A program made the position numbers and the translations under genes. The notes under the pieces were generated by a model. It did no database searches and was not told where the DNA came from. It saw nothing but the letters and a program-made list of their open reading frames with translations. Positions 1 to 4,830 of a stretch of DNA of 5,376 bases are shown piece by piece (the stretch's first letter is position 1; each line of letters opens with the position of its first letter). Origin of the DNA: JBBDIK01 sp964640385 (GTDB taxonomy: Bacteria > Actinomycetota > UBA4738 > JBBDHU01); contig CAZXFL010000058.1 of NCBI GenBank assembly GCA_964640385.1, positions 1 to 5,376 on the forward strand, written 5' to 3'.

Positions 1-905
1 CCCGAGTGTGCGGGCGGTGCAAGAAGCCCATCGGCGGGGACACCGTTGCCGCCGGGAGGTGGGTGGCGGCCTACCCGGGCCGGGAGGCCCGCGCCTACCA
101 CATCTCACGACTCATCGTGCCGGGCGAGAACATCGCCAACCTGATCGAGGCACACCACAAGGGCGACGAGACCTCGATCCAGGCCCACTACAACTTCGAC
201 CTCGGCCTCCCCTACAGCCCCAAGGGCGGGTCGCTCTCGCGGGATCTGATCCTTGCCTGCCGCCGGCGCTACACCTGCCCGGACTCCTACGTGGGTCCGG
301 AGTGGGTCACGGCCGGCGTTGACGTCGGCGCCGTGCTTCACGTGCGGATCAGCCGGCACCTCGAGAACGACCAGGTCGCACCGCTCTACATCGACACGGT
401 CTCGGACTTCGAAGACCTCGCACAGCTGATGGATCGCTACCAGGTCCGCTTCTGCGTCGTGGACGAACGACCCGAGGAGCGAAAGGCCCGCGAGTTCATG
501 GAGGCCTTCGTCGGCCGGGTGATGTTGCTCCGCTGGTCAGGTGACGAGCAGCGCGACCAGATCGTCCAGGACGATGACCGAGGGCTGATCGTGGCCCGGC
601 GCACCGGAGCGTGTGACCGGCTCGTGGCCCAGGTCGCAACCCAGGTTCGGCTGCTGCCCGAGCACCTGCCCGACGGCTACGTCTCCCAGATGGGTGCGCC
701 GCACCGGGTGACCGAGACCAACCGGCGCGGCCAGAAGGTCGCGCGGTACGTCTCTGAGCGCGCCGACCACTTCTTCTTCGCTGAGATGCACGACATGATC
801 GCCCGCGAGGTCCGGAGCGGCAACCCGATCGACATCGCCGGCGATCCGGGGGAGAACATCCTCGAGCGCGCGCACCGTCGACGAGCCGAGGGGCGATGGG
901 GATGA
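1..905 (+). CDS. terL: Phage terminase large subunit, GpA type, C-terminal part (5' end outside window)
   Basis: This is the DNA-packaging motor and nuclease subunit; the visible part holds the end of the linker and the headful/cos-cutting nuclease. The frame is open to the left edge (first full codon at 3), so the GTG at 6 is not taken as the start; the ATPase Walker motifs must lie upstream. Numbering from that GTG codon, a CGRC pair at 2-5 followed by GRWVAAYPG (17-25) and YHISRLIVP (31-39) matches the zinc-binding linker of GpA-family terminases. The RNase H-like nuclease follows: VTAGVDVG with D106, CVVDERPE with D153, and ADHFFFAEMHD with D254/H255, which are the expected metal-binding acidic positions. 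It ends with TGA at 903-905. Unlike compact phage clusters, the next gene does not follow at once: a repeat-rich non-coding stretch and two tiny genes separate it from the portal gene. Family assignment is confident; the cos or pac mode of packaging cannot be told. Confidence 0.92.
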   Translation, partial: RVCGRCKKPIGGDTVAAGRWVAAYPGREARAYHISRLIVPGENIANLIEAHHKGDETSIQAHYNFDLGLPYSPKGGSLSRDLILACRRRYTCPDSYVGPEWVTAGVDVGAVLHVRISRHLENDQVAPLYIDTVSDFEDLAQLMDRYQVRFCVVDERPEERKAREFMEAFVGRVMLLRWSGDEQRDQIVQDDDRGLIVARRTGACDRLVAQVATQVRLLPEHLPDGYVSQMGAPHRVTETNRRGQKVARYVSERADHFFFAEMHDMIAREVRSGNPIDIAGDPGENILERAHRRRAEGRWG

Positions 906-916
906 TGGAGGGGGAG

Positions 917-930
917 TGTCCGGGCGGACA
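917..930. promoter_or_regulatory. 14-bp dyad TGTCCG-GG-CGGACA
   Basis: Perfect 6-bp inverted repeat around a 2-bp spacer, starting 11 bases after the terminase stop codon. It has the same architecture as the dyads centred near 969, 985 and 1134, so it is read as one member of a family of sites for a dimeric DNA-binding protein. The binding protein is not encoded in this window and is unknown. Confidence 0.55.
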
Positions 931-934
931 TCCT

Positions 935-958
935 CTGTGGAAAACCCTGTGGAAAACC
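935..958. repeat. Perfect tandem duplication of CTGTGGAAAACC
   Basis: Two back-to-back identical 12-mers. Each contains TGTGGAAAA (936-944 and 948-956), whose complement TTTTCCACA fits the relaxed DnaA-box pattern TTWTNCACA. Both face the same way at 12-bp spacing, roughly one helical turn. Two weak boxes do not make an origin; the match is seen, DnaA binding is inference. Confidence 0.6.
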
Positions 959-959
959 T

Positions 960-979
960 AGGTGTTCGGGCGAACACCT
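960..979. promoter_or_regulatory. 20-bp inverted repeat with TGTTCG-GG-CGAACA core
   Basis: Nine-base arms AGGTGTTCG and CGAACACCT flank a GG spacer. The inner 14 bp (963-976) repeat the plan of the 917-930 dyad with T replacing C and A replacing G symmetrically, a compensated change in both half-sites, as expected for a site recognised by a dimer. Its last base is shared with the next dyad at 979-992. It is not the actinobacterial SOS box, whose half-sites face the opposite way (CGAAC-N4-GTTCG). Confidence 0.55.
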
Positions 980-993
980 GTCGAATTGGACAG
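978..993. promoter_or_regulatory. Imperfect dyad CTGTC-N6-GACAG
   Basis: Five-base arms CTGTC and GACAG around six bases; written as TGTCGA-AT-TGGACA (979-992) it follows the same 14-bp plan as its neighbours with one mismatch between the arms. It abuts the 960-979 repeat, with centres 16 bp apart. Weaker than the other dyads on its own, it is supported by the neighbours. Confidence 0.4.
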
Positions 994-1045
994 AAAACGG
1001 TCCGTACAGCCGTCGAAAACGGGCATGTTGCGACAGAACACGGTC
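989..1045. repeat. Direct repeat pair GACAGAAMACGGTC
   Basis: GACAGAAAACGGTC at 989-1002 and GACAGAACACGGTC at 1032-1045 agree at 13 of 14 positions, start to start 43 bp. The first copy overlaps the right arm of the 978-993 dyad. No function is known. Confidence 0.45.
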
Positions 1046-1121
1046 GTTGCTGGAGGCGGCTCACCGTCGGCGTCGAGAGCGGTTATGACGCCCGAACACC
1101 GGTGGTAAACGCTGTGTATCC

Positions 1122-1147
1122 CCCGAATGTCCGGCCGGACATTCGGG
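1122..1147. promoter_or_regulatory. Perfect 26-bp palindrome with TGTCCG-GC-CGGACA core
   Basis: The left half CCCGAATGTCCGG (1122-1134) is exactly complementary in reverse to the right half (1135-1147), with no spacer. The central 14 bp (1128-1141) are the same dyad type as at 917-930. As RNA it could fold into a hairpin, but there is no T-run after it, so an intrinsic terminator is not supported. It reads best as a strong operator or other dimer/tetramer binding site. Confidence 0.65.
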
Positions 1148-1182
1148 CAGGTAGGCACAACTGAGGCCGATTTCCACCGAAG

Positions 1183-1248
1183 TGTCCGGAGGGTGTCCGC
1201 GCGGATGTCCGGCCGGAAGCCCCCCACGGGTGTCCGGCGGGTGTCCGG
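1183..1248. repeat. Phased cluster of five TGTCCG motifs, including an 11-bp tandem repeat
   Basis: TGTCCG begins at 1183, 1194, 1206, 1231 and 1242, at intervals of 11, 12, 25 and 11 bp, so most copies fall on nearly the same face of the helix. The copies at 1194 and 1206 continue into partial right arms (CGGAtg, CGGAag). The last two form a perfect tandem repeat of CGGGTGTCCGG (1227-1237, 1238-1248). The arrangement is iteron-like and uses the same half-site as the upstream dyads. Confidence 0.6.
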
Positions 1249-1251
1249 CTA

Positions 1252-1275
1252 CCCGTCCCGTCCCGTCCCGTCCCG
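1252..1275. repeat. CCCGT pentanucleotide microsatellite
   Basis: Four full CCCGT units followed by CCCG, directly downstream of the TGTCCG cluster. The length may vary between isolates by slippage and may be subject to assembly error. It separates the binding-site cluster from the leader hairpin of the next gene. Confidence 0.75.
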
Positions 1276-1299
1276 CTTTGGCAGTGGTGTAGATATCAG

Positions 1300-1335
1300 G
1301 GCTGCTCTAGTGAGGGGGGTCGGCGAAGAGCAGCC
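1300..1335 (+). promoter_or_regulatory. Leader hairpin upstream of the first small head gene
   Basis: GGCTGCTCT (1300-1308) and AGAGCAGCC (1327-1335) are perfect inverted repeats of 9 bp with an 18-base purine-rich loop holding a GAGGGGGG run. The hairpin ends 10 bases before the GGAGA ribosome-binding site of the gene at 1356. It has no T-tract, so it is not a standard terminator; it could be a translational control or RNA-processing element, or an operator in DNA form. Confidence 0.5.
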
Positions 1336-1345
1336 ATCGAAGATC

Positions 1346-1350
1346 GGAGA
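1346..1350 (+). promoter_or_regulatory. Ribosome-binding site GGAGA for the GTG start at 1356
   Basis: GGAGA lies 5 bases before the GTG codon. It is the main reason for calling a start at 1356 for a gene of only 59 codons. Confidence 0.55.
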
Positions 1351-1355
1351 CCCCG

Positions 1356-1535
1356 GTGAACCGAGCCGAACGACGTCGAGAGCTGCGGAAGGCGGGCGCC
1401 CGTCGGTCCCCGAGGAAGGGCGGCCGAAGGGCATCGGTCCGCGTGACCGACGCCGGCGATCACCTCGAGCTGCCGACCCTGGCCGCAGGCGGGTTCGTCG
1501 TTGCGACCCCGAAGGTCGTTGTCCCGGGAAAATGA
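1356..1535 (+). CDS. Small basic phage protein, 59 aa, unknown function
   Basis: A GTG start with GGAGA 5 bases upstream opens a frame ending at TGA 1533-1535. The product starts MNRAERRRELRKAG and stays very basic to about residue 30 (RRSPRKGGRRASVRV), then turns into a hydrophobic and glycine-containing tail (HLELPTLAAGGFVVATPKVVVPGK). Short proteins beginning NRAERRR are seen among phage hypothetical proteins, but I cannot tie this to a function; the basic head could bind DNA or RNA. Its stop overlaps the next start by ATGA, and that gene in turn touches the portal gene, so the three look translationally coupled. It sits where lambda-like phages place small head-completion genes, but no gpW similarity is visible. 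The frame is supported by the ribosome-binding site, the overlap and the composition of the product. Confidence 0.65.
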   Translation: MNRAERRRELRKAGARRSPRKGGRRASVRVTDAGDHLELPTLAAGGFVVATPKVVVPGK

Positions 1536-1738
1536 GGATCCAGTGCGGGATTCCGGTCCCTTACGGAGGTAACCTCAAGCTTCTTCACGTCGAGGATCTC
1601 GGTGAGGCGCTGGAGATCGGTGTCGGCTACCGGCGCGTCGGCCTGCTCTTCGAAATCGGCCAGCTGCAGGATTCCGGCGGCTGCCTCCCCCGGGCCGAGT
1701 TGTATCCGTGCCAGGCGATCGTTCGACCGGAGGGGTAG
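1532..1738 (+). CDS. Small hypothetical protein, 68 aa, immediately upstream of portal
   Basis: The ATG at 1532 overlaps the stop of the 59-codon gene (ATGA), and its TAG stop is directly followed by the portal ATG. The same frame is open back to about 1127, but that upstream part is arginine/serine/proline-rich repeat translation, so the overlapping ATG is preferred. The product runs MRIQCGIPVPYGGNLKLL, then LGEALEIGVGYRRVGLLFEIGQL around 23-45, and has cysteines at 5, 51 and 60. Third codon positions are mostly G or C. No family is recognised. The length equals that of lambda gpW (68 aa) and the place, just before the portal, is the same, but the sequence does not resemble gpW, so this is only positional. 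An antisense frame over the same bases also looks fairly protein-like, which lowers certainty. Confidence 0.58.
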   Translation: MRIQCGIPVPYGGNLKLLHVEDLGEALEIGVGYRRVGLLFEIGQLQDSGGCLPRAELYPCQAIVRPEG

Positions 1739-3190
1739 ATGGGCCGCATCCGAACCGCCCTTGCGGGCAAGAAGCTCCTCACCGAGGTCGCGGCGGAGGC
1801 CGCCGTTACGGCCACGGCCCACCTCACCGAGTCTCTCGGGATCGATAGCGACGAGCACCTGTGGCAGGGCGTCGGCACCTCGAAGCGAGACCTACCGAGC
1901 TACACCCACGACCAGGCCATCGAGGTCGTGTTCGGCCTGTACCAATTCAACTCTCTCGGGCACCGCATCACCGAGCTGAACCGTGACTTCATCGTCGGCG
2001 ACGGGATCTCCTACACCGCCCGAAACCCCGACGTCGAACAGATCACCTCGGACTTCTGGAACGATCCGGTCAACGACCTGGATCTCCGCCTTCCCGAATT
2101 CGCCTTGGAGATCGGGCTGTTCGGTGAGCTGGCACCGGAGGTCGGCGTGGGCGAGACCGCCGGCGTCGTGCAGCTGGGATACATCGACCCCTCGCAGATC
2201 AAGGCGGTCGAGCCCTGGTCAAAGAACCTCCTGGTTCCCGATCAGATCCGGGTGCGCCGCAAAGGTTCCGGGCTGAAGGGCAAGGCCATTCCGGTGGTCC
2301 GGCCCCGCGATGATGGCCTGCTCTCCGGCGACGCGTTCTACTTCCGCGTGAACGCGGTCTCCAACGCCACCCGAGGGTGGCCGGACCTACTGCACCTGGC
2401 CGACTGGCTGGACATCTACGACCAGATGCTCTGGGAGATGATGGAACGAGCGAAACTGATCCGCTCGTTCGTCTACGACGTGACGATGGAAGGCAGCGAG
2501 GCCCAGATCCAGGAGTACGCACGTCGCAACTCCGCGCCTCCGAAGTCCGGGACGGTCCACGTGCATTCCAAGAGCATGAAATGGGACGTCGTCGCGCCGA
2601 CGCTGCAGTCCGATGAGATGGTCAAGGAAGCCGACAAGATCCTCGAGCACATCGCCGCCGGCGCCGGGCTGCCGAAGACCTGGCTCTCCTCGACCGAGGA
2701 CGTGAACAAGGCGACGGCCCAGGTCATGGACGTTCCGACCATCCGCCGGCTCTCGCAGCGTCAGCGCTACTTCACCCATGCGGTGCACAGGATGGTTGCC
2801 TTCGCCATCGACAAGGCCATCGAGGCAAAACGGCTGAAGGTCGATGCCGACGGCAAGGTTCCGATCTTCGACGAGGACGGCAACCAGACCACCGAGACGG
2901 CCAAGCCCGCCGAACTGGTTACGATCAACGCTCCCGAGCTCAGTCCCCGTGACTTGGCCTCGGCGGCCACGACGATCAGGACGTTGGCCGACACGCTGGC
3001 CGTCGCACAGTCTCAGGGCTGGATCGGGGAGAAGGTTCCGCCGGAGGTGCTGGCGCTGCTGCTGCAGCAGGTGGGTTATGACCTCGATCCGAACGCCGAG
3101 CCCGACGAGGCTCGGCCGGCAGATGGTGACCCGGAGAAGGCCGACGTGCCCGACGACGTCGCCGAGTCGCTCCGGATCGTCACGGGGTAG
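1739..3190 (+). CDS. Phage portal protein, 483 aa
   Basis: The portal forms the dodecameric ring at one capsid vertex through which the terminase pumps DNA. The ATG directly follows the upstream TAG and has GGAGGGG at 1729-1735. The N-terminal part has the usual FNSLGHRITELNRDFIVGDGI (70-90) segment, in which portals carry a conserved asparagine-rich, glycine-ending motif. The middle has long helices with DLLHLADWLDIYDQMLWEMMERAK (216-239) and a following FVYDVTMEG strand. AGAGLPKTWLS (307-317) with DVNKATAQ (321-328) is the typical clip/stem transition, followed by RQRYFTHAVHRMVAFAID (341-358). The C-terminal region from 395 contains APELSPRDLASAATTIRTLADTLA and an acidic tail. The length is normal for SPP1/HK97-type portals. 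The next gene starts on the base after its stop, as usual for portal/MuF pairs. The exact subfamily is not determined. Confidence 0.9.
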   Translation: MGRIRTALAGKKLLTEVAAEAAVTATAHLTESLGIDSDEHLWQGVGTSKRDLPSYTHDQAIEVVFGLYQFNSLGHRITELNRDFIVGDGISYTARNPDVEQITSDFWNDPVNDLDLRLPEFALEIGLFGELAPEVGVGETAGVVQLGYIDPSQIKAVEPWSKNLLVPDQIRVRRKGSGLKGKAIPVVRPRDDGLLSGDAFYFRVNAVSNATRGWPDLLHLADWLDIYDQMLWEMMERAKLIRSFVYDVTMEGSEAQIQEYARRNSAPPKSGTVHVHSKSMKWDVVAPTLQSDEMVKEADKILEHIAAGAGLPKTWLSSTEDVNKATAQVMDVPTIRRLSQRQRYFTHAVHRMVAFAIDKAIEAKRLKVDADGKVPIFDEDGNQTTETAKPAELVTINAPELSPRDLASAATTIRTLADTLAVAQSQGWIGEKVPPEVLALLLQQVGYDLDPNAEPDEARPADGDPEKADVPDDVAESLRIVTG

Positions 3191-3771
3191 GTGACCCCGG
3201 CACAAGCGCAGCGGGCCTTCGGCGCGAAGGTCCAGGCCATCCTCTCCTCGGTCGATGACCTTGCCGAAGACGCGGTCAAGCGAGCGATGGAGATGCTCGA
3301 GGACGCCCGGCGTCATGCGCTGGACGAGCTCATGCGGATCCCCGCCGACAGCTTCGACGCCCGACATCTGGACGCGATCAGTAAAGCGCTGGACCGTTCG
3401 CTCGCCCAACTCGAGGAGCGATACCGGCGCGAGCTACCCGGCCTGTTCTCCAAGGCGGCGGACCTCGGCGCAGACCTCGGGGCGGCGCCGTTTCGCTCGA
3501 TCGGATTCACGGAGCAGGTGCTCCTGCTGCCGGAGATCCCGCGGCAAGTCGTCGAGGTGCTCGTCGACTACTCGGCCGACATGATCCAGGGCCTTCGGGC
3601 CGATGCGCTGCGCAAGATCAACCTGCATCTAACCCGGGCGATCCTCGGGACCGTCTCGCCGTATGAAACCATCCAGGCGATCGCCGGCGACCTTCCGCAA
3701 TCCGTGTTCGGCACCGTGCGCTCGCGCGCCGAGACGATCTTTCGCACCGAGGCGAACCGCGTCTTCGAGGT
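3191..3771 (+). CDS. MuF/SPP1 gp7-like minor head protein, N-terminal part (cut by assembly gap)
   Basis: This gene follows the portal without a spacer (TAG then GTG) and 193 complete codons are readable before the N run. There is no strong ribosome-binding site, so coupling to the portal is likely. The N-terminal two thirds are strongly helical and charged (AQRAFGAKVQAILSSVDDLAEDAVKRAMEML; LDAISKALDRSLAQLEERYRRELPGLF). The end, FGTVRSRAETIFRTEANRVFE (173-193), matches the start of the MuF-like (phage head morphogenesis) domain, with its typical A-x2-I-x-RTE-x2-R core. Such proteins enter the procapsid with the portal in a few copies. Any translation straight through the gap is meaningless. 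The rest of the domain, commonly including a C-terminal CxCxC- or H-containing part, is lost in the gap; the probable last codons reappear at 3873-3908. Confidence 0.82.
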
Positions 3772-3871
3772 NNNNNNNNNNNNNNNNNNNNNNNNNNNNN
3801 NNNNNNNNNNNNNNNNNNNNNNNNNNNNNNNNNNNNNNNNNNNNNNNNNNNNNNNNNNNNNNNNNNNNNNN
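3772..3871. other. Assembly gap, 100 N
   Basis: There are exactly 100 undetermined bases, the conventional placeholder length for a scaffold gap of unknown size. It falls inside the minor head gene. Frame continuity across it cannot be used, and extra genes could be hidden in it if the real gap is large. Confidence 0.97.
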
Positions 3872-3872
3872 C

Positions 3873-3908
3873 GGAATCCACATCCAGTTTCGGGGCCAAC
3901 CCCGATGA
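3873..3908 (+). CDS. Probable C-terminal end of the minor head protein (5' part in gap)
   Basis: After the N run, the frame starting at 3873 reads GIHIQFRGQPR and stops at TGA 3906-3908, 16 bases before the next start and just before its strong ribosome-binding site. This is the natural place for the stop of the preceding gene. The frame differs by the arbitrary gap length from the one before the gap, so the two pieces are joined by inference only. The frame that appears continuous across the 100 N runs over the next gene into PPRRTTSPPPSRPHRPHRS, an obvious shadow. If the gap is long, these codons could belong to another protein. Confidence 0.5.
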   Translation, partial: GIHIQFRGQPR

Positions 3909-3911
3909 GCG

Positions 3912-3920
3912 AAGGAGGAA
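3912..3920 (+). promoter_or_regulatory. Strong ribosome-binding site AAGGAGGAA
   Basis: A full AAGGAGG core ends 6 bases before the ATG at 3925. It is the strongest Shine-Dalgarno sequence in the window and suggests that the following protein is made in larger amounts than its coupled neighbours. Confidence 0.8.
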
Positions 3921-3924
3921 CCGC

Positions 3925-4278
3925 ATGCCCGCCAAGAAGAACGACGAGTCCACCACCGAGCCGGCCACACCGTCCGCACCGGAGCCCGAGCCCGAGGCCC
4001 CCAAGCCCGACGTGGACACGGCCAAGCTGGCAAGCCTGATCGCCCGCGAGAGCGGTGTCCGTGGCGTCGAGGTCCTGGACCACCGGGTCCTGGCGGACGG
4101 GTCCGTCTCGGTCGTAACGACCGCCGGCCAGAAGGCCGTCGTCGACGGCAAAAACGTCGTGATCACGGTGGGTCCCGGTCGCAACGACGACTCGGAGGTC
4201 GTCACCGACGTGCTCCCTTCGGCGACGCGCGACGCGATCGACGCCGCCGTGGCGAAGGCCCTCGCGGCCGCCAGGTAG
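3925..4278 (+). CDS. Hypothetical phage protein, 117 aa, shares a short domain with the next gene product
   Basis: The start is fixed by the AAGGAGGAA ribosome-binding site. Residues 1-30 are a low-complexity, Lys/Thr/Pro/Glu-rich segment (PAPEPEPEAPKP-like), probably disordered. Residues 48-85 form a small probable beta domain: VEVLDHRVLADGSVSVVTTAGQKAVV followed by VVITVGPG. The C-terminal 30 residues are helical and alanine-rich (ATRDAIDAAVAKALAAAR). The central domain aligns with residues 26-64 of the product of the next gene (VVTTxGQKAxV and GPG shared), indicating local duplication. Function is unknown. Its place between the minor head gene and the expected capsid or protease genes would suit a scaffold-like or head-associated role, but nothing in the sequence proves it. 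Confidence 0.8.
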   Translation: MPAKKNDESTTEPATPSAPEPEPEAPKPDVDTAKLASLIARESGVRGVEVLDHRVLADGSVSVVTTAGQKAVVDGKNVVITVGPGRNDDSEVVTDVLPSATRDAIDAAVAKALAAAR

Positions 4279-4284
4279 TAGCGC

Positions 4285-4830
4285 GTGGTCCAGGACGCCT
4301 TGACGGGCGCCGAGCGGCGGCGCGTTATCGCTGTCGAGGCGCTGGGCATAGATCCGATGCACATCCTGGACACCCAGTTCGACGTCGCGACTGGCGACCT
4401 GGTGGTCGTGACGACCGAGGGCCAGAAGGCGCTCGTGCATCGCGACGGTGGGTTCACGATCCTGATGGGCCCTGGCTTCGGCGAACAGGTCGAGGAGCTG
4501 ACCGAGCCTGAGGTCGCTCCGGAGGAGGTCTCATCAGAGCCCGGTGCCGGCGAGCTGCTGCCGCTGGAGGATGAGGCCACGCCGCTCGTTGGCGTCGAGG
4601 TCGATCTGGGAGAGAGCGCCGAGATCTCTGGCGATGGGTCCGGAGTGTCAGCCGAGCCGATCACCGACCGCTTCGAGGTCTTCAAGGGCGCGGACGATCA
4701 GTTCTACTTCCGGCGCCTCGCCGGCAACGGAGAGATCGTCTCGCAGTCCGAGGGCTACAAGCTCCGGCGCGACGCCGCGAGCGAGGCAGAGCGTGAAGCT
4801 GCCGGCGAGCTTGCGGTCGAGATCGTCTAA
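4285..4830 (+). CDS. Phage protein, 181 aa, with duplicated N-terminal domain and C-terminal YegP-like (DUF1508) domain
   Basis: The GTG start is 6 bases after the preceding stop and lacks a strong ribosome-binding site (only AGGTAG nearby). The ATG at 4357 is an alternative, but residues 1-24 look coding. Residues 26-64 (ILDTQFDVATGDLVVVTTEGQKALV then FTILMGPG) are related to the central domain of the preceding protein. Residues 65-127 are an acidic, Glu/Pro/Ser-rich linker. Residues 129-167, FEVFKGADDQFYFRRLAGNGEIVSQSEGYKLRRDAASEA, closely fit the DUF1508/YegP pattern: an F-x-V-(F/Y)-K strand, a charged turn, F-x-x-R-L-A-x-N-G-E and S-E-G-Y. That family usually occurs as tandem copies in small bacterial proteins of unclear function; here one copy is appended to a phage-specific domain. 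Ends in TAA overlapping the next ATG (TAATG). Biological role unknown. Confidence 0.82.
   Translation: MVQDALTGAERRRVIAVEALGIDPMHILDTQFDVATGDLVVVTTEGQKALVHRDGGFTILMGPGFGEQVEELTEPEVAPEEVSSEPGAGELLPLEDEATPLVGVEVDLGESAEISGDGSGVSAEPITDRFEVFKGADDQFYFRRLAGNGEIVSQSEGYKLRRDAASEAEREAAGELAVEIV

Larger units (their letters stand above)
906..1355. other. Repeat-rich non-coding region between terminase and small head genes
   Basis: About 450 bases follow the terminase stop without a convincing gene. Frames open here on either strand give peptides made of repeats such as VENPVENL or VRRVS and are judged accidental. The stretch instead carries a 12-bp tandem repeat, at least four 14-bp dyads with a common TGTYNN-N2-NNRACA plan, a 26-bp perfect palindrome, an 11-12 bp phased series of TGTCCG, a pentamer microsatellite and a hairpin just before the next gene. 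No clear sigma-70 promoter with both boxes at normal spacing was found. Such density suggests a protein-binding locus (operator array, packaging site, replication or partition site); which of these cannot be decided from the sequence. Confidence 0.7.

Noticed and set aside
960..979. SOS/LexA box
   Set aside because: Actinobacterial and Bacillus LexA boxes have CGAAC then GTTCG; here the half-sites are in the reverse order with a 2-bp spacer.
1122..1147. Intrinsic terminator after the terminase gene
   Set aside because: The stem is perfect but has no loop bases and no T-run on the + strand; it lies over 200 bases past the stop codon.
916..1164. Open frame of 82 codons on the + strand after the terminase
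   Set aside because: Its product is translation of the repeats (VENPVENL, VRPDIRAG), has no good ribosome-binding site, and matches no protein-like pattern.
906..1275. CRISPR array
   Set aside because: Repeats are 6-26 bp, uneven, and have no unique spacers of 25-40 bp; no cas gene is present.
1278..1296. Possible promoter: TTGGCA (1278-1283) and TAGATAT (1290-1296)
   Set aside because: The two boxes are only 6 bp apart, and nothing resembling a -10 box lies 16-19 bp from TTGGCA. The AT-rich patch alone is not enough.
1127..1531. Upstream extension of the 68-aa gene to a 203-aa protein
   Set aside because: The extension is Arg/Ser/Pro-rich, begins within the 26-bp palindrome and overlaps the better supported 59-codon gene. 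The ATG at 1532 with ATGA overlap is preferred.
1460..1858. Minus-strand open frame of 132 codons, partly protein-like (helical segment ADTDLQRLTEILDVKKLEV)
   Set aside because: It lies antisense to the two small genes and the portal start, has no promoter or ribosome-binding site, and is the only minus-strand candidate in a one-directional module. It does weaken the 1532-1738 call somewhat.
2387..3409. Minus-strand open frame of 340 codons
   Set aside because: It is antisense to the portal and minor head genes, a common effect of high-GC codon bias. The portal frame has clear family motifs.
3568..4685. Long minus-strand frames across the N gap
   Set aside because: They run through undetermined bases and are antisense to better supported genes; Ser/Pro/Arg-rich low-complexity products.
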